From assembly GCA_902491515.1 (NCBI GenBank), contig CABUIC010000005.1, positions 1 through 64,000 on the forward strand: a DNA stretch of 64,000 nt, given 5' to 3'. The stretch comes from an uncultured Porphyromonadaceae bacterium. Lineage in GTDB: Bacteria; Bacteroidota; Bacteroidia; Bacteroidales; Muribaculaceae. Shown here one piece after another: positions 8,166-17,342 of this stretch. Under the pieces are notes generated by a model. That model made no database searches. It was not told the origin of the DNA and saw only the letters and a program-made list of their open reading frames with translations. The position numbers were made by a program, and so were the translations under genes. The stretch's first letter is position 1; the number at the start of each line of letters is the position of its first letter.

Positions 8166-9166
8166 GCCATACAATAATCATCGCCGAGGCGGGTGTGAAC
8201 CACAACGGGTCGCTCGAACTCGCCCGGAAAATGGTCCGCGCGGCCAAGGAAGCCGGAGCGGACTATGTCAAGTTCCAGACCGCCGTGCCTGAGCTCGTCA
8301 TCTCCACCATCGCCCCCAAGGCCGAATACCAGAAGGAGACCACCGGCGAGGCGGAGAGCCAGCTCGAGATGTGCAAGGCCATCCATCTGCCCCTCGGCGA
8401 CTATGCCGGGCTCAAGGAGCTGTGCGACGCCGAGGGAATAGGCTTCATGAGCACGCCTTTCGACCTCGTGAGCATCGACTGCCTCGCGCCCCTCGGGATG
8501 GACTGGTGGAAAATCCCCTCGGGAGAAATCACCAACCTCCCCTACCTGAGGAAGATAGCCCGCAAGGGAGGCCGCGTGATAATGTCAACCGGCATGAGCA
8601 CCCTGCCGGAGGTGGAAGCCGCCGTCGAAGTCCTCGAAAAGGAGGGCATCGCCCGGAGGGACATCATCCTCCTTCACTGCACCACACAGTACCCCACGCC
8701 GATGGAGGCCGTGAATCTGCGGGCCATGGACGCGCTGAGGACCCTCGGTTGCGGGGGCGTGGGCTTCAGCGACCACACTCAGGGCTACACCGCCGACATC
8801 GCCGCCGCGGCGCTCGGAGCGTGCGTGATAGAAAAGCATTTCACCCTCGACCGCACCCTCCCCGGACCCGACCACAAGGCCTCGCTCGAACCGCAGGAAC
8901 TCGCGGAGATGGTGCGCGCCATCCGCGACGTGGAGACGGCCCTCGGCACGGGCGAGAAGCTTGTGGCCGAAGCCGAGCGCCCCAATATAGAGGTAGCCCG
9001 CAAGAGCATAGTCGCCGCCCGCGACATCCGCGCCGGCGAAGAGTTCACGGAAGAAAACATCACCACGAAACGCCCCGGTTCAGGCATCTCGCCGATGCTG
9101 TGGGACAGCGTATTAGGCCAACGGGCCAAGCGCGATTTTCCCGCCGATTCACTTATCGAGCTATGA
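8162..9166 (+). CDS. N-acetylneuraminate synthase family protein (NeuB/LegI)
   Basis: A 334-aa synthase that condenses phosphoenolpyruvate with an N-acyl hexosamine to make a nonulosonic acid. The N-terminal TIM barrel has IAEAGVNHNGSLELA, VKFQT and the terminal GLDRTLPGPDHKASLEP-like region (read here as FTLDRTLPGPDHK). The C-terminal SAF (antifreeze-like) domain runs from about residue 275 (RKSIVAARDIRAGEEF). Substrate could be the neuraminate, legionaminate or pseudaminate precursor; LegB upstream favours legionaminate. The start at 8162 overlaps the ATP-grasp stop (ATGA) and fits the family N-terminus. Confidence 0.9.
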   Translation: MSHTIIIAEAGVNHNGSLELARKMVRAAKEAGADYVKFQTAVPELVISTIAPKAEYQKETTGEAESQLEMCKAIHLPLGDYAGLKELCDAEGIGFMSTPFDLVSIDCLAPLGMDWWKIPSGEITNLPYLRKIARKGGRVIMSTGMSTLPEVEAAVEVLEKEGIARRDIILLHCTTQYPTPMEAVNLRAMDALRTLGCGGVGFSDHTQGYTADIAAAALGACVIEKHFTLDRTLPGPDHKASLEPQELAEMVRAIRDVETALGTGEKLVAEAERPNIEVARKSIVAARDIRAGEEFTEENITTKRPGSGISPMLWDSVLGQRAKRDFPADSLIEL

Positions 9167-10002
9167 TTCTTTTCCCCAATGCCAAGATTAATCTCGGGCT
9201 GCGCATCCTAAGGCGCCGCGCGGACGGCTACCACGACCTGGTTACGGGCATGATGCCTGTGGACTGGTGCGACATTCTCGAACTCGTGCCTGCCCGAGGC
9301 GCGGAATCCACACTGACCGTCAGCGGGAACGCGCTTGCGGACTGCCCCCCGGAGAAAAACCTCGTCTTCAAGGCACTCCGTGCCACGGAGAGGGCCGTAG
9401 GGCATGAATTGCCCACCGACATCTATCTGCGCAAGATTGTGCCGGACGGCGCCGGACTCGGCGGAGGCTCTTCCGACGCGGCTTTCACAATCAAAGGCCT
9501 GAACGAGCTCCACGGCCTCGGCCTCGGGGAAGAGAGGATGGCAGAACTCGCCTCGGAAATCGGCAGCGACTGCCCCTTCTTCATCTACAACCGCCCGATG
9601 CTCGCCGAAGGGCGCGGCACCGAACTGAGGCCCGTCGACATCAATCTCGAGGGAGTCAGGGCCATACTCGTCGCGAAGCCCGAGGCGGAAGCCGTCTCGA
9701 CCCGCGAGGCATACGCGGGCGCGCATCCCCGCGAGCCCGAATACGGGGAGAGCATCGAGGCTATTCTTTCGCACCGGGCCGCCGAGTGGCGCGGACTCGG
9801 CCTCAGAAACGACTTCGAGGAGTCAGTTTTTCCTATAAGGCCGGCCATTAAGGAACTGAAGGAAAGGATGCTTGACGCAGGAGCCGTCTACGCCGCGATG
9901 ACAGGCAGCGGCGCGGCGGTAACGGGACTCTTCCCCACCCTCGCCGATGCCCGCAGGGCAGCCGAAGGCTATGCCTTCAGCCATGTGACGGAAGTACGGT
10001 AA
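9163..10002 (+). CDS. ispE: 4-diphosphocytidyl-2-C-methyl-D-erythritol kinase
   Basis: A 279-aa GHMP kinase of the MEP isoprenoid pathway; it phosphorylates CDP-methylerythritol at the 2-OH. N-terminus MILFPNAKINLGL is diagnostic, the ATP loop is VPDGAGLGGGSSDAAF, and the C-terminal GHMP motif is MTGSGAAVTGLF. The ATG overlaps the synthase stop by 4 nt, so this housekeeping gene depends on the surface-sugar operon promoter unless an internal promoter exists; I saw none. Confidence 0.95.
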   Translation: MILFPNAKINLGLRILRRRADGYHDLVTGMMPVDWCDILELVPARGAESTLTVSGNALADCPPEKNLVFKALRATERAVGHELPTDIYLRKIVPDGAGLGGGSSDAAFTIKGLNELHGLGLGEERMAELASEIGSDCPFFIYNRPMLAEGRGTELRPVDINLEGVRAILVAKPEAEAVSTREAYAGAHPREPEYGESIEAILSHRAAEWRGLGLRNDFEESVFPIRPAIKELKERMLDAGAVYAAMTGSGAAVTGLFPTLADARRAAEGYAFSHVTEVR

Positions 10003-10069
10003 GGAAGAGCCGGCTGATGCCGTTTGTGCCGACTTGGAGCAATTATTTTCGTTTTTGAGGGGAAATTGC

Positions 10070-10077
10070 TATATTTG
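10070..10077 (+). promoter_or_regulatory. -7 element (TATATTTG) before the DUF5106 gene
   Basis: TATATTTG lies 24 nt upstream of the ATG at 10101. I see no convincing -33 TTTG at the right distance, so this is a partial promoter match. Confidence 0.5.
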
Positions 10078-10100
10078 CAGGATAAAACCGCAAGAAGCAT

Positions 10101-11018
10101 ATGTCCGTATCCAAGTATATCCTTAAAGCCGCATTCGCGGCCGTGCTGACACTCTTCGCGGCGCCACTCCTGCGCGCCGCCGACGGCGACCTCTTCCCCT
10201 ACCCGAAGGTTCCCGACGACAAGGTGACCCTCAGCGAAAGATGCAACTATCTCGTCCACCACTTCTGGGACAAGGCAAACACCACAGCCATGTTCTCCTC
10301 GAGGCAGAAGCTGCGCGGCACCTTCGGCGACTGGGTGGGCTTCATGCCCTACGCCACGGCCGACACCGTCCATCTCTCCATCGACCGGCTCATAGAGAAG
10401 GTCAGCAAGAACGGCCCCAATACTCTCGCCCTGGCCGAGATAGCCGAGGGCTGGCTCTATTCCGACACGTCCGAAATATACTCCGAAGAGCTCTACCTTC
10501 CATTCGCCAAAGCCGCCGCCACGCACAAGAAAATCGGCAAAGCCGAGAAGGAGCGCCTCGCCGCACAGGTGAAGGTGATAGAGTCGAGCGGCCTTTATGC
10601 GACGGTTCCGGCCGACATCCGTTTCACGGCGAGCGACGGAACGCAGATGCGCATCGGCGACCTGAAAGGGCGGAGCATACTCCTCGCTTTCGTCGACCCC
10701 ATGTGCAGCGACTGCCAGCTCGACATGGTGCGCCTCGCCGCCGACCCCAATATCCGCGACCTGACAGCCTCCGGCGACATGACCGTAGTCATGCTCTATG
10801 CCTCGCGGCCCGACGAGCGCTGGCAGGCGAAAGTGGCCCAGATGCCCGAAGGATGGATTTCAGGCACGATGCCCGACGCTGACGAATACTTCGACCTGTC
10901 CGCCATTCCAGCCTACCACCTTCTCAACTCTGAACACAAGGTCATGGCCAAACGCCTCGCCGCCGACGACCTCCTTCAGGCCGCCATGAACACCGTATTG
11001 CGCCGACAGAACAAGTGA
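10101..11018 (+). CDS. DUF5106 / thioredoxin-like exported protein
   Basis: A 305-aa exported protein with signal peptide ending LLRAADG. The N-terminal half (SERCNYLVHHFWDKANTTAM) is the DUF5106 region found in Bacteroidales. The C-terminal half is thioredoxin-like: FVDPMCSDCQLDM carries a CxxC pair (CSDC) followed by a predicted beta-alpha fold and a cis-Pro-like SAIPAYHLL. It probably acts as a periplasmic disulfide or thiol protein; the partner is unknown. mnmA follows with overlap. Confidence 0.8.
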   Translation: MSVSKYILKAAFAAVLTLFAAPLLRAADGDLFPYPKVPDDKVTLSERCNYLVHHFWDKANTTAMFSSRQKLRGTFGDWVGFMPYATADTVHLSIDRLIEKVSKNGPNTLALAEIAEGWLYSDTSEIYSEELYLPFAKAAATHKKIGKAEKERLAAQVKVIESSGLYATVPADIRFTASDGTQMRIGDLKGRSILLAFVDPMCSDCQLDMVRLAADPNIRDLTASGDMTVVMLYASRPDERWQAKVAQMPEGWISGTMPDADEYFDLSAIPAYHLLNSEHKVMAKRLAADDLLQAAMNTVLRRQNK

Positions 11019-11026
11019 GTACCGAC

Positions 11027-12136
11027 ATGAACATCGCCGCACTCATATCGGGAGGCGTCGACAGCGCTGTCGCGGTCCACACCCTCGTAGACCGGGGCCT
11101 CAGCCCGCACCTCTTCTATATACGCATCGGAATGGACACCGACGAGGGCGACTGCTCCGCCGAGGAGGACATCGAGATGTGCTCGCTCATAGCGAAGCGC
11201 TACGCCCTGCCCTTCGACATCGTCCCGCTCCACGATGAATACTGGGAGAACGTCATGGAATACGCCCTGCGCACAGTCCGCGCCGGTCTTACTCCGAATC
11301 CCGACATCATGTGCAACAAGATGATAAAGTTCGGCTTCTTCGAGGAGCGCTGGGGAAAGGACTTCGACCGCACCGCCACAGGCCACTACGCTTCGATAAC
11401 TACCGACGCCGACGGCCTCGAATGGCTCTCCACGGCCGTCGACCCCGTCAAGGACCAGACCGACTTCCTTGCCCAGATTTCCTACCGCCAGCTGAGCCAT
11501 CTGATGTTCCCGCTCGGCTCAATGCCCAAGGCGGAGGTGCGTGAGATTGCCCTGAAGGCCAATCTTCCCAACGCCCTGCGCAAGGACTCGCAGGGAATAT
11601 GCTTCCTCGGCAAGATAAACTACAACGACTTCATCCGCCGCCATCTCGGCGAGAAACCCGGCAAAATCGTGGAGCTCGAGACCGGGAAGATACTCGGCGA
11701 GCACCGCGGATTCTGGTTCCACACCATAGGCCAGCGCAAGGGCCTCGGCCTCAGCGGCGGTCCCTGGTTCGTGGTCGGCAAGGACACGGAGGAAAACACC
11801 ATTTTCGTCTCCAACGGGTACGACACCGAGAAACAGTACGGCCGCACCCTCTGCCTCGGCGAGATGCACTTCATCACCCGCGACCCGTGGGGGGAGGCTG
11901 CCGATGCTGAGGAAGGCGTGGAAATAACTTTCAAGAACAGACACACTCCAGAATTCATCCTAGGACGTATCCGCCACGTGGCGGGAACACCCCTCGGCGA
12001 AGGCGGCCGCTACGTCATCGCCGCAGGGCAGAAGGTGCAGGGCATAGCCCCCGGGCAGTTCGCTGTGGTCTACAGCGCCGATGCCCGGATATGCTACGGG
12101 TCGGGGGTGATAACACAATTCAAGGACTATGAGTAA
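11027..12136 (+). CDS. mnmA: tRNA-specific 2-thiouridylase MnmA
   Basis: Makes the 2-thio group of wobble s2U in tRNA-Lys, Glu and Gln. PP-loop ATPase motif ALISGGVDSAVAV at the N-terminus; nucleophile in NPDIMCNKMIKF and second cysteine in SQGICFLG; C-terminal MnmA barrel domains follow. About 369 aa, normal. The ATG at 11027 (MNIAALISGG) gives the usual family N-terminus; a GTG at 11015 overlapping the previous stop (GTGA) would add four residues and cannot be excluded. Confidence 0.95.
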   Translation: MNIAALISGGVDSAVAVHTLVDRGLSPHLFYIRIGMDTDEGDCSAEEDIEMCSLIAKRYALPFDIVPLHDEYWENVMEYALRTVRAGLTPNPDIMCNKMIKFGFFEERWGKDFDRTATGHYASITTDADGLEWLSTAVDPVKDQTDFLAQISYRQLSHLMFPLGSMPKAEVREIALKANLPNALRKDSQGICFLGKINYNDFIRRHLGEKPGKIVELETGKILGEHRGFWFHTIGQRKGLGLSGGPWFVVGKDTEENTIFVSNGYDTEKQYGRTLCLGEMHFITRDPWGEAADAEEGVEITFKNRHTPEFILGRIRHVAGTPLGEGGRYVIAAGQKVQGIAPGQFAVVYSADARICYGSGVITQFKDYE

Positions 12137-12770
12137 GAAAACGCTGCTGCGCATCCTCGGCCTGTCCGCGGCGGAAATCCGCGGAGAGGCATTCGTGCTG
12201 ATTTTAGGGGACGCCGACAACGGCCCGCGCCGCATTCCCATCGTCCTCGGGCGTCCCGAGGCACAGGCCATAGCCATGATTCTCGAAAACGTCAGCACCG
12301 AGCGGCCCACGACCCACGACCTTTTCGTGAGCTTCGCCCACGCTTTCGGCGTGCGGCTCACGGGAATGCTCATCAAGCGCTTCGTCGACGGCGTCTACTA
12401 TTCCGAGCTGACCTTCACCGACGAGGACGGGGAGCGGACCGTGACTATGGACTCGCGGACCTCCGACGCTATAGCGATAGCCCTCCGCACCGGCACACCG
12501 ATCTACGCCTCGGAGCAGGTGATGGAGACCGCCGGATTCGTCCTTCCCAATCCCGACGCCGGCGAGGACGGGGATGACGAGGCCCCAACCGCCGAAAACG
12601 AGCGCCCGACCGCAGGAGAACCCAGGCGCGGCGCCCCACGCTCGGCAAATCCTGAAAACTACAGTGTCGAGGAGCTCGAGCGCACGCTTGACCGCCTCAT
12701 CCGCAACGAAAACTACGAAGAGGCCGCGCGCATCAACGAAATCCTCCAGCGCAAGCGACGCGAAAGATAA
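12129..12770 (+). CDS. Bifunctional nuclease family protein (DUF151) with UvrB/UvrC motif
   Basis: A 213-aa protein with two parts. Residues about 1-140 are the DUF151 bifunctional-nuclease domain (LGRPEAQAIAMILENV, RTSDAIAIALRTGTPIY). After an acidic, disordered linker (about 143-175), residues about 176-212 form a UvrB/UvrC-type helical hairpin (YEEAARINEILQ). The combination is common in Bacteroidota. Nucleic-acid cleavage is inferred from the family. The start overlaps mnmA by 8 nt. Confidence 0.88.
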   Translation: MSKKTLLRILGLSAAEIRGEAFVLILGDADNGPRRIPIVLGRPEAQAIAMILENVSTERPTTHDLFVSFAHAFGVRLTGMLIKRFVDGVYYSELTFTDEDGERTVTMDSRTSDAIAIALRTGTPIYASEQVMETAGFVLPNPDAGEDGDDEAPTAENERPTAGEPRRGAPRSANPENYSVEELERTLDRLIRNENYEEAARINEILQRKRRER

Positions 12771-12791
12771 TCCACAAGAAATACCTTAACC

Positions 12792-14126
12792 ATGGCAAAC
12801 ACCACCAAAAACCATTTTCCTCTGAAGGCCAGGCTCGCCGGCATGGGCTTTCTCGAATTTGCCGTCTGGGGCTCCTACCTCACCTCTCTCGGCGCTTATC
12901 TCGCCCACATCGGCATGGGCAGCCACATCGGCTGGTTCTATGCCGTACAGGGCATCGTCTCGATATTCATGCCCGGGCTCGTCGGCATCGTGGCCGACCG
13001 CTGGATTCAGGCCCAGAAAGTACTGAGCCTCTGCCACCTCCTCGCGGGGGCCTTCATGCTCGGCGCCGGCGTCTACGGCCTGTCCGCGGCCGAGCCTTCA
13101 TTCTCGGTGCTCTTCGCCCTGTACACAGTCTCCGTGGCTTTCTTCATGCCCACCATCGGACTGAGTAACGCCGTGGCATACTCGGCGCTCGAAGGCGTGG
13201 GACTCGACTCCGTCAAGCACTTTCCTCCCATCCGCGTGTTCGGCACCATCGGCTTCATCTGCGCCATGCTCTTCGTCAACTTCACCGGCTTCCAGAACAC
13301 CGCCATGCAGATGGTCTGCTCGGGCATCCTCAGCTTCGTGCTCTGCCTCTATGCCCTGACGATGCCCAAGTGCCCCGTCTCCAAGGGCGGCGCACGAAAG
13401 GACCTCGCAAGCTCGCTCGGGCTCGACGCCTTCAAGCTCTTCAGAAATCCCCGCATGGCCGGATTCTTCATCTTCAGCATGCTTCTCGGCGTCTCGCTCC
13501 AGATTACCAACGGCTTCGCAAACCCATTCATTCAGAGTTTCGGGCAAGTCTCTGAATATCAGGGAACATTCGGTGTGGACAACGCCAACGCCCTCATCTC
13601 CCTCTCCCAGATGAGCGAGACCCTCTGCATCCTCCTCATACCCTTCTTCCTCAAGCGCTTCGGCATCAAGATTGTGATGCTCATGGCCATGTTCGCCTGG
13701 GTGCTCCGCTTCGGTTTCTTCGGTATCGGCAATCCGGGCTCGGGCGTGTGGCTCTTCATCCTCTCGATGATTGTCTACGGCGTGGCTTTCGACTTCTTCA
13801 ATGTCTCGGGCTCGCTATACGTCGACAAACAGACCTCCGTCGATATCCGTTCTTCGGCGCAGGGGCTATTCATGATAATGACCAACGGCATCGGCGCCAC
13901 TGTCGGAACGCTCTGCGCCCAGGCCGTCGTAAACCACTACGTCTTCTCGCGCCCCGAGGGCATCGAACAGATTGAAGGCTGGAGCACTTCCTGGCTCATC
14001 TTCGCCGGATATGCCCTCGTCGTGGCCGTGCTCTTCATGTTCCTCTTCCACGACAAGGACTCCGGAACCGACAAGGCCGCCCTCCGGGAAGCCGAGCGCG
14101 CCGCCGCTTCAGACGACTCTATTTAA
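12792..14126 (+). CDS. Nucleoside:H+ symporter family permease (MFS)
   Basis: A 444-aa inner-membrane protein with about 12 transmembrane helices of the major facilitator superfamily, nucleoside-H+ symporter (NupG/XapB) branch. Recognisable features are MGFLEFAVWGSYLTSLGAYL at the start, a cytoplasmic ADRW turn after helix 2, and IRVFGTIGFI in helix 4. It probably imports nucleosides; exact substrate unproven. It lies 21 nt after the nuclease gene and 8 nt before rsmE. Confidence 0.88.
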   Translation: MANTTKNHFPLKARLAGMGFLEFAVWGSYLTSLGAYLAHIGMGSHIGWFYAVQGIVSIFMPGLVGIVADRWIQAQKVLSLCHLLAGAFMLGAGVYGLSAAEPSFSVLFALYTVSVAFFMPTIGLSNAVAYSALEGVGLDSVKHFPPIRVFGTIGFICAMLFVNFTGFQNTAMQMVCSGILSFVLCLYALTMPKCPVSKGGARKDLASSLGLDAFKLFRNPRMAGFFIFSMLLGVSLQITNGFANPFIQSFGQVSEYQGTFGVDNANALISLSQMSETLCILLIPFFLKRFGIKIVMLMAMFAWVLRFGFFGIGNPGSGVWLFILSMIVYGVAFDFFNVSGSLYVDKQTSVDIRSSAQGLFMIMTNGIGATVGTLCAQAVVNHYVFSRPEGIEQIEGWSTSWLIFAGYALVVAVLFMFLFHDKDSGTDKAALREAERAAASDDSI

Positions 14127-14134
14127 TACTGCCC

Positions 14135-14860
14135 ATGATTCGCTTCCACTGTCCCGAACTCACACCCGATAGCCGCTCGGCGCGCCTGCCCGAAAGCGAC
14201 TCCCAGCACTGCATCCGTGTGCTCCGTATGGGCCTCGGCGACATGCTGGAAGCCGTGGACGGATGCGGGAACCTGTACTCCTGCCGCATCTCCGACCCCC
14301 ACCCCAAGCGCACGGAGCTCGAAATCCTCGACGTAAGCCCTCTGCCGAAGGTGTGGGGGCCGAAAATCACCGTGGCCGTGGCGCCCACAAAGCACCTCGA
14401 CCGCATGGAGTGGCTCGTCGAAAAGCTTGTGGAGATAGGAGTTGACCGCATCGTTCCCGTGCTCTGCCGCCGCTCCGAGCGCCGCGAGCTCAAGCACGAG
14501 CGCCTCGCCAAAATTGCCGTCGCCGCCATGAAGCAGTCGCTGAAGGCCGTTCTGCCCGCGGTCGACCCCCTGACGCCGATTTCCGCATTCCTCAGGGAAA
14601 TGAAGGACGCAGGAGGGCAGAAATTCATCGGCTACTGCGACTCCGGCACCGAGCGCGTCCTCCTGGCCAAAGCCTATACTCCCGACAGTGACGCCACAAT
14701 ACTAATCGGCCCCGAAGGCGACTTCACCCCCGAGGAAGTCGCCGCGGCGCTCGACGCCGGGTTCCGCGCCGTCACCATGGGCGACAACCGCCTGCGCACG
14801 GAGACCGCCGCGCTCGTCGGCGCAGACACCATCCATATCCTGAACCAACGATTCATCTGA
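14135..14860 (+). CDS. rsmE: 16S rRNA m3U1498 methyltransferase RsmE
   Basis: A 241-aa SPOUT methyltransferase that N3-methylates U1498 of 16S rRNA using SAM. The N-terminal PUA-like segment includes SQHCIRVLRMGLGD. The trefoil-knot region shows ILIGPEGDFTPEE and MGDNRLRTETAAL, both diagnostic of RsmE. Length normal. It lies between the permease and kdsA in a co-directional run. Confidence 0.95.
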   Translation: MIRFHCPELTPDSRSARLPESDSQHCIRVLRMGLGDMLEAVDGCGNLYSCRISDPHPKRTELEILDVSPLPKVWGPKITVAVAPTKHLDRMEWLVEKLVEIGVDRIVPVLCRRSERRELKHERLAKIAVAAMKQSLKAVLPAVDPLTPISAFLREMKDAGGQKFIGYCDSGTERVLLAKAYTPDSDATILIGPEGDFTPEEVAAALDAGFRAVTMGDNRLRTETAALVGADTIHILNQRFI

Positions 14861-14864
14861 TTAA

Positions 14865-15689
14865 ATGACAGAAAACACTCTCGAATACCTTCTGGGCTCG
14901 CCCGACAGAAATTTCTTCCTCCTTGCCGGCCCATGCGTCATCGAAGGAGAGAAAATGGCCCTCGACATCGCGGAACATATCGTCGCCATCACCGCGCGCC
15001 TCGGCATCCCTTACGCCTTCAAAGGCAGCTACCGCAAGGCAAACCGCTCGCGCATAGACTCATTCACGGGCATCGGCGACGAAAAAGCCCTGAAAATCCT
15101 CGCCAGGGTGCGCTCCGAGTTCGGCATCCCCGTGGTAACCGACATTCACGAGACCCACGAGGCCGCCATGGCCGCGGAATACGTCGACATCCTTCAGATT
15201 CCCGCATTCCTCTGCCGCCAGACCGAGCTCCTCATCGCCGCGGCCCGGACGGGTAAGATGGTCAACATCAAGAAAGGCCAGTTCCTCGCCCCGGAGGCCA
15301 TGAAATTCGCTGTGCAGAAGGTGCGCGATGCCGGAAACGGCCAGGTGGCCGTCACCGAGCGCGGAACAACCTTCGGCTACGGCGATCTCGTCGTCGACTT
15401 CCGCGGCATCCCGGAGATGCAGAAGGCCACGGGAGCTCCGGTGATTATGGACATCACGCACAGCCTCCAGCAGCCAAATCAGGCCTCCGGTGTGACAGGC
15501 GGCCGCCCCGACCTTATCGAGACCATGGGCCGGGCCGCCATCGCCTGCGGAGCCGACGGAATTTTCATCGAGACACACCCCGAGCCCGCATCAGCAAAGA
15601 GCGACGGAGCGAACATGCTGCCACTCGACCGCCTCGAAAGCCTCCTCGAGCGCCTCTCCCGCCTCCGCGCCACCATTGTGGATTTATAA
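14865..15689 (+). CDS. kdsA: 3-deoxy-8-phosphooctulonate synthase KdsA
   Basis: A 274-aa enzyme that condenses PEP with arabinose 5-phosphate to Kdo-8-phosphate for lipopolysaccharide core synthesis. Motifs: LLAGPCVIEGE, FKGSYRKANRSR, VTDIHE, IPAFLCRQTELL, MVNIKKGQFLAPE and ERGTTFGYGDLVVDFR. Length normal. It starts 4 nt after rsmE. No other Kdo genes are nearby. Confidence 0.96.
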   Translation: MTENTLEYLLGSPDRNFFLLAGPCVIEGEKMALDIAEHIVAITARLGIPYAFKGSYRKANRSRIDSFTGIGDEKALKILARVRSEFGIPVVTDIHETHEAAMAAEYVDILQIPAFLCRQTELLIAAARTGKMVNIKKGQFLAPEAMKFAVQKVRDAGNGQVAVTERGTTFGYGDLVVDFRGIPEMQKATGAPVIMDITHSLQQPNQASGVTGGRPDLIETMGRAAIACGADGIFIETHPEPASAKSDGANMLPLDRLESLLERLSRLRATIVDL

Positions 15690-15718
15690 ATAAATCATCT
15701 ATTATCTGATATTTGCAT

Positions 15719-17326
15719 ATGCAATACCGTATTCTTGCGCCATTCCTGCTCTTCTGCTCGGCCATCCTCTCGGCCGCTCCACGACAGAGCATGTCCGACC
15801 CCGTCACTCAGGCCGCTGTCCGCGAATACACCGAGCTTATCCGGGAAAATCCCCGCAACTACCATGCCCTTTTCGGCCGCGGCAACGAGTATTACCAGCA
15901 CGACGACTACGTCCGCGCCCTCGACGACTTCACCGAAGCCCTCAAGTACGCCCCGGCCAAGGGCGACGACGAGGCCACAAGGCTCCAGCTCCTCATTTTC
16001 CGCGCCGACATCTACAACCAGACTAAGCGCCCCGAGGACGCCCTGAAGGACCTCACGGAGGCATACGCACTCGCTCCTGACTCCTATACCGTCATATACC
16101 AGAAGGCCAACACCGAGTACGTCCTCGGCCGCTACGCCGACGCCAACACCGACTACAAGCGCCTCGCCCAACTCAACCCCCGCAGCGTCGAGAGCCTTGT
16201 GGGGCAGGCCCGCATCGCCGTAAAGCACAACAACCTCGGCATCGCCAACGAACTCCTGGCCCGCGCCGTGGCTATCAACCCGAACAACGGCGACACCTTC
16301 GTCCGCCGCGCGTCGGTCCGGAAAATGATGGGCGACCACAACGGAGCCGTCGACGACCTCATCCTCGCCATCAGCACCGACGACTTCAGACCCAACGACG
16401 CCCTCAAGGAGCTCGTGGAATACGGCAACACCAACTATGCCGCAACCATCGCCGGCCTCACAAACGCCATGGCTGCCGCTCCCCAGAACGGCATGTTCCC
16501 CTACCTCCGCGCGATGATTGCCCAGGCGCACTACAACTACACAGCCGCAGTTGAAGACTACCGTCTCATCATAGACCAGGGCCTCTACAACTACCACGGC
16601 ATCTACGCCTCCCTCGCCGAATGCCTCTATGCCCTGGGGCGCTACACCGAGGCCCTTGACAATATCGACCACGCCCTGGGCATGATCCGGGGCAACGCCG
16701 CCTACTTCGCCGTGCGCTCCTCCATCCTCCGTGCCCTCGGACGCGACGAGGGCGCCCGCACCGCCGCCGAGGCCGGACTGATCGTCGACCCCGCAAATGT
16801 CCCCTGCCTCGAGGCCCTCGCCCTCGCGCGCACCGCCGTAAAGGACTACGCCGGAGCTTCCACAAGCCTCGGCGAGGCCGTGATGAACGATCCCGAGGCG
16901 CCGAAGCCTCTCCTGCTCCGCGCATGGCTCGCCGAAACATACCTCAACGCCCCGACAGCCGCCCGCGGATACCTCGAACAAGTGTCCGCCATGGACCATT
17001 TCTATCTCGACAACGTCCGCTCACTCAAGGGCTTCGCCCTACTCCGGCTCGGCGACAAGGAAAAGGCCCTCCAATGGATAAAGAACATCCTCGACACCGC
17101 CGACGACCCCGACGGCCTCGCCGACTACTACGCCACCTGCCTCTACGCACAGGCCGGCGAGCCCGACAAGGCCCTCGAATGCATGGAACGCGCCCTCGAG
17201 AAGGGCTTCGCCGACTACCACGCCTGGATGGACGAGAAGGACGGCTGGCTCATCCCCGGCTCCCTTCGCGACGAGCTCCGCTTCCTCAACCTCATAAACC
17301 GTTACGCCATTATCTTCGGACGATAA
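15719..17326 (+). CDS. Exported TPR-repeat protein
   Basis: A 535-aa exported protein: signal peptide MQYRILAPFLLFCSAILSAA, then about 12-13 tetratricopeptide-like repeats across the whole chain (for example YHALFGRGNEYYQHDDYVRA, ALQWIKNILDTADDP, GEPDKALECMERALEKGF). No catalytic motif. It probably acts as a periplasmic or outer-membrane scaffold; function unknown. The ATG at 15719 is preferred over an upstream TTG at 15713 because it gives a clean signal peptide. Confidence 0.8.
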   Translation: MQYRILAPFLLFCSAILSAAPRQSMSDPVTQAAVREYTELIRENPRNYHALFGRGNEYYQHDDYVRALDDFTEALKYAPAKGDDEATRLQLLIFRADIYNQTKRPEDALKDLTEAYALAPDSYTVIYQKANTEYVLGRYADANTDYKRLAQLNPRSVESLVGQARIAVKHNNLGIANELLARAVAINPNNGDTFVRRASVRKMMGDHNGAVDDLILAISTDDFRPNDALKELVEYGNTNYAATIAGLTNAMAAAPQNGMFPYLRAMIAQAHYNYTAAVEDYRLIIDQGLYNYHGIYASLAECLYALGRYTEALDNIDHALGMIRGNAAYFAVRSSILRALGRDEGARTAAEAGLIVDPANVPCLEALALARTAVKDYAGASTSLGEAVMNDPEAPKPLLLRAWLAETYLNAPTAARGYLEQVSAMDHFYLDNVRSLKGFALLRLGDKEKALQWIKNILDTADDPDGLADYYATCLYAQAGEPDKALECMERALEKGFADYHAWMDEKDGWLIPGSLRDELRFLNLINRYAIIFGR

Positions 17327-17342
17327 ACATCAGAGTTGCACC

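Noticed and set aside
8371..9162. Upstream extension of the ispE frame through the NeuB-like gene
   Set aside because: Arg/Pro/His-rich shadow; IspE starts MILFPNAKINLG at 9163.
15706..15715. GATATTTGC as a promoter -7 box for the exported TPR gene
   Set aside because: It ends only a few bases before the ATG and has no -33 partner; a transcript start here would fall inside the signal-peptide codons. The gene is more likely in the kdsA transcript.
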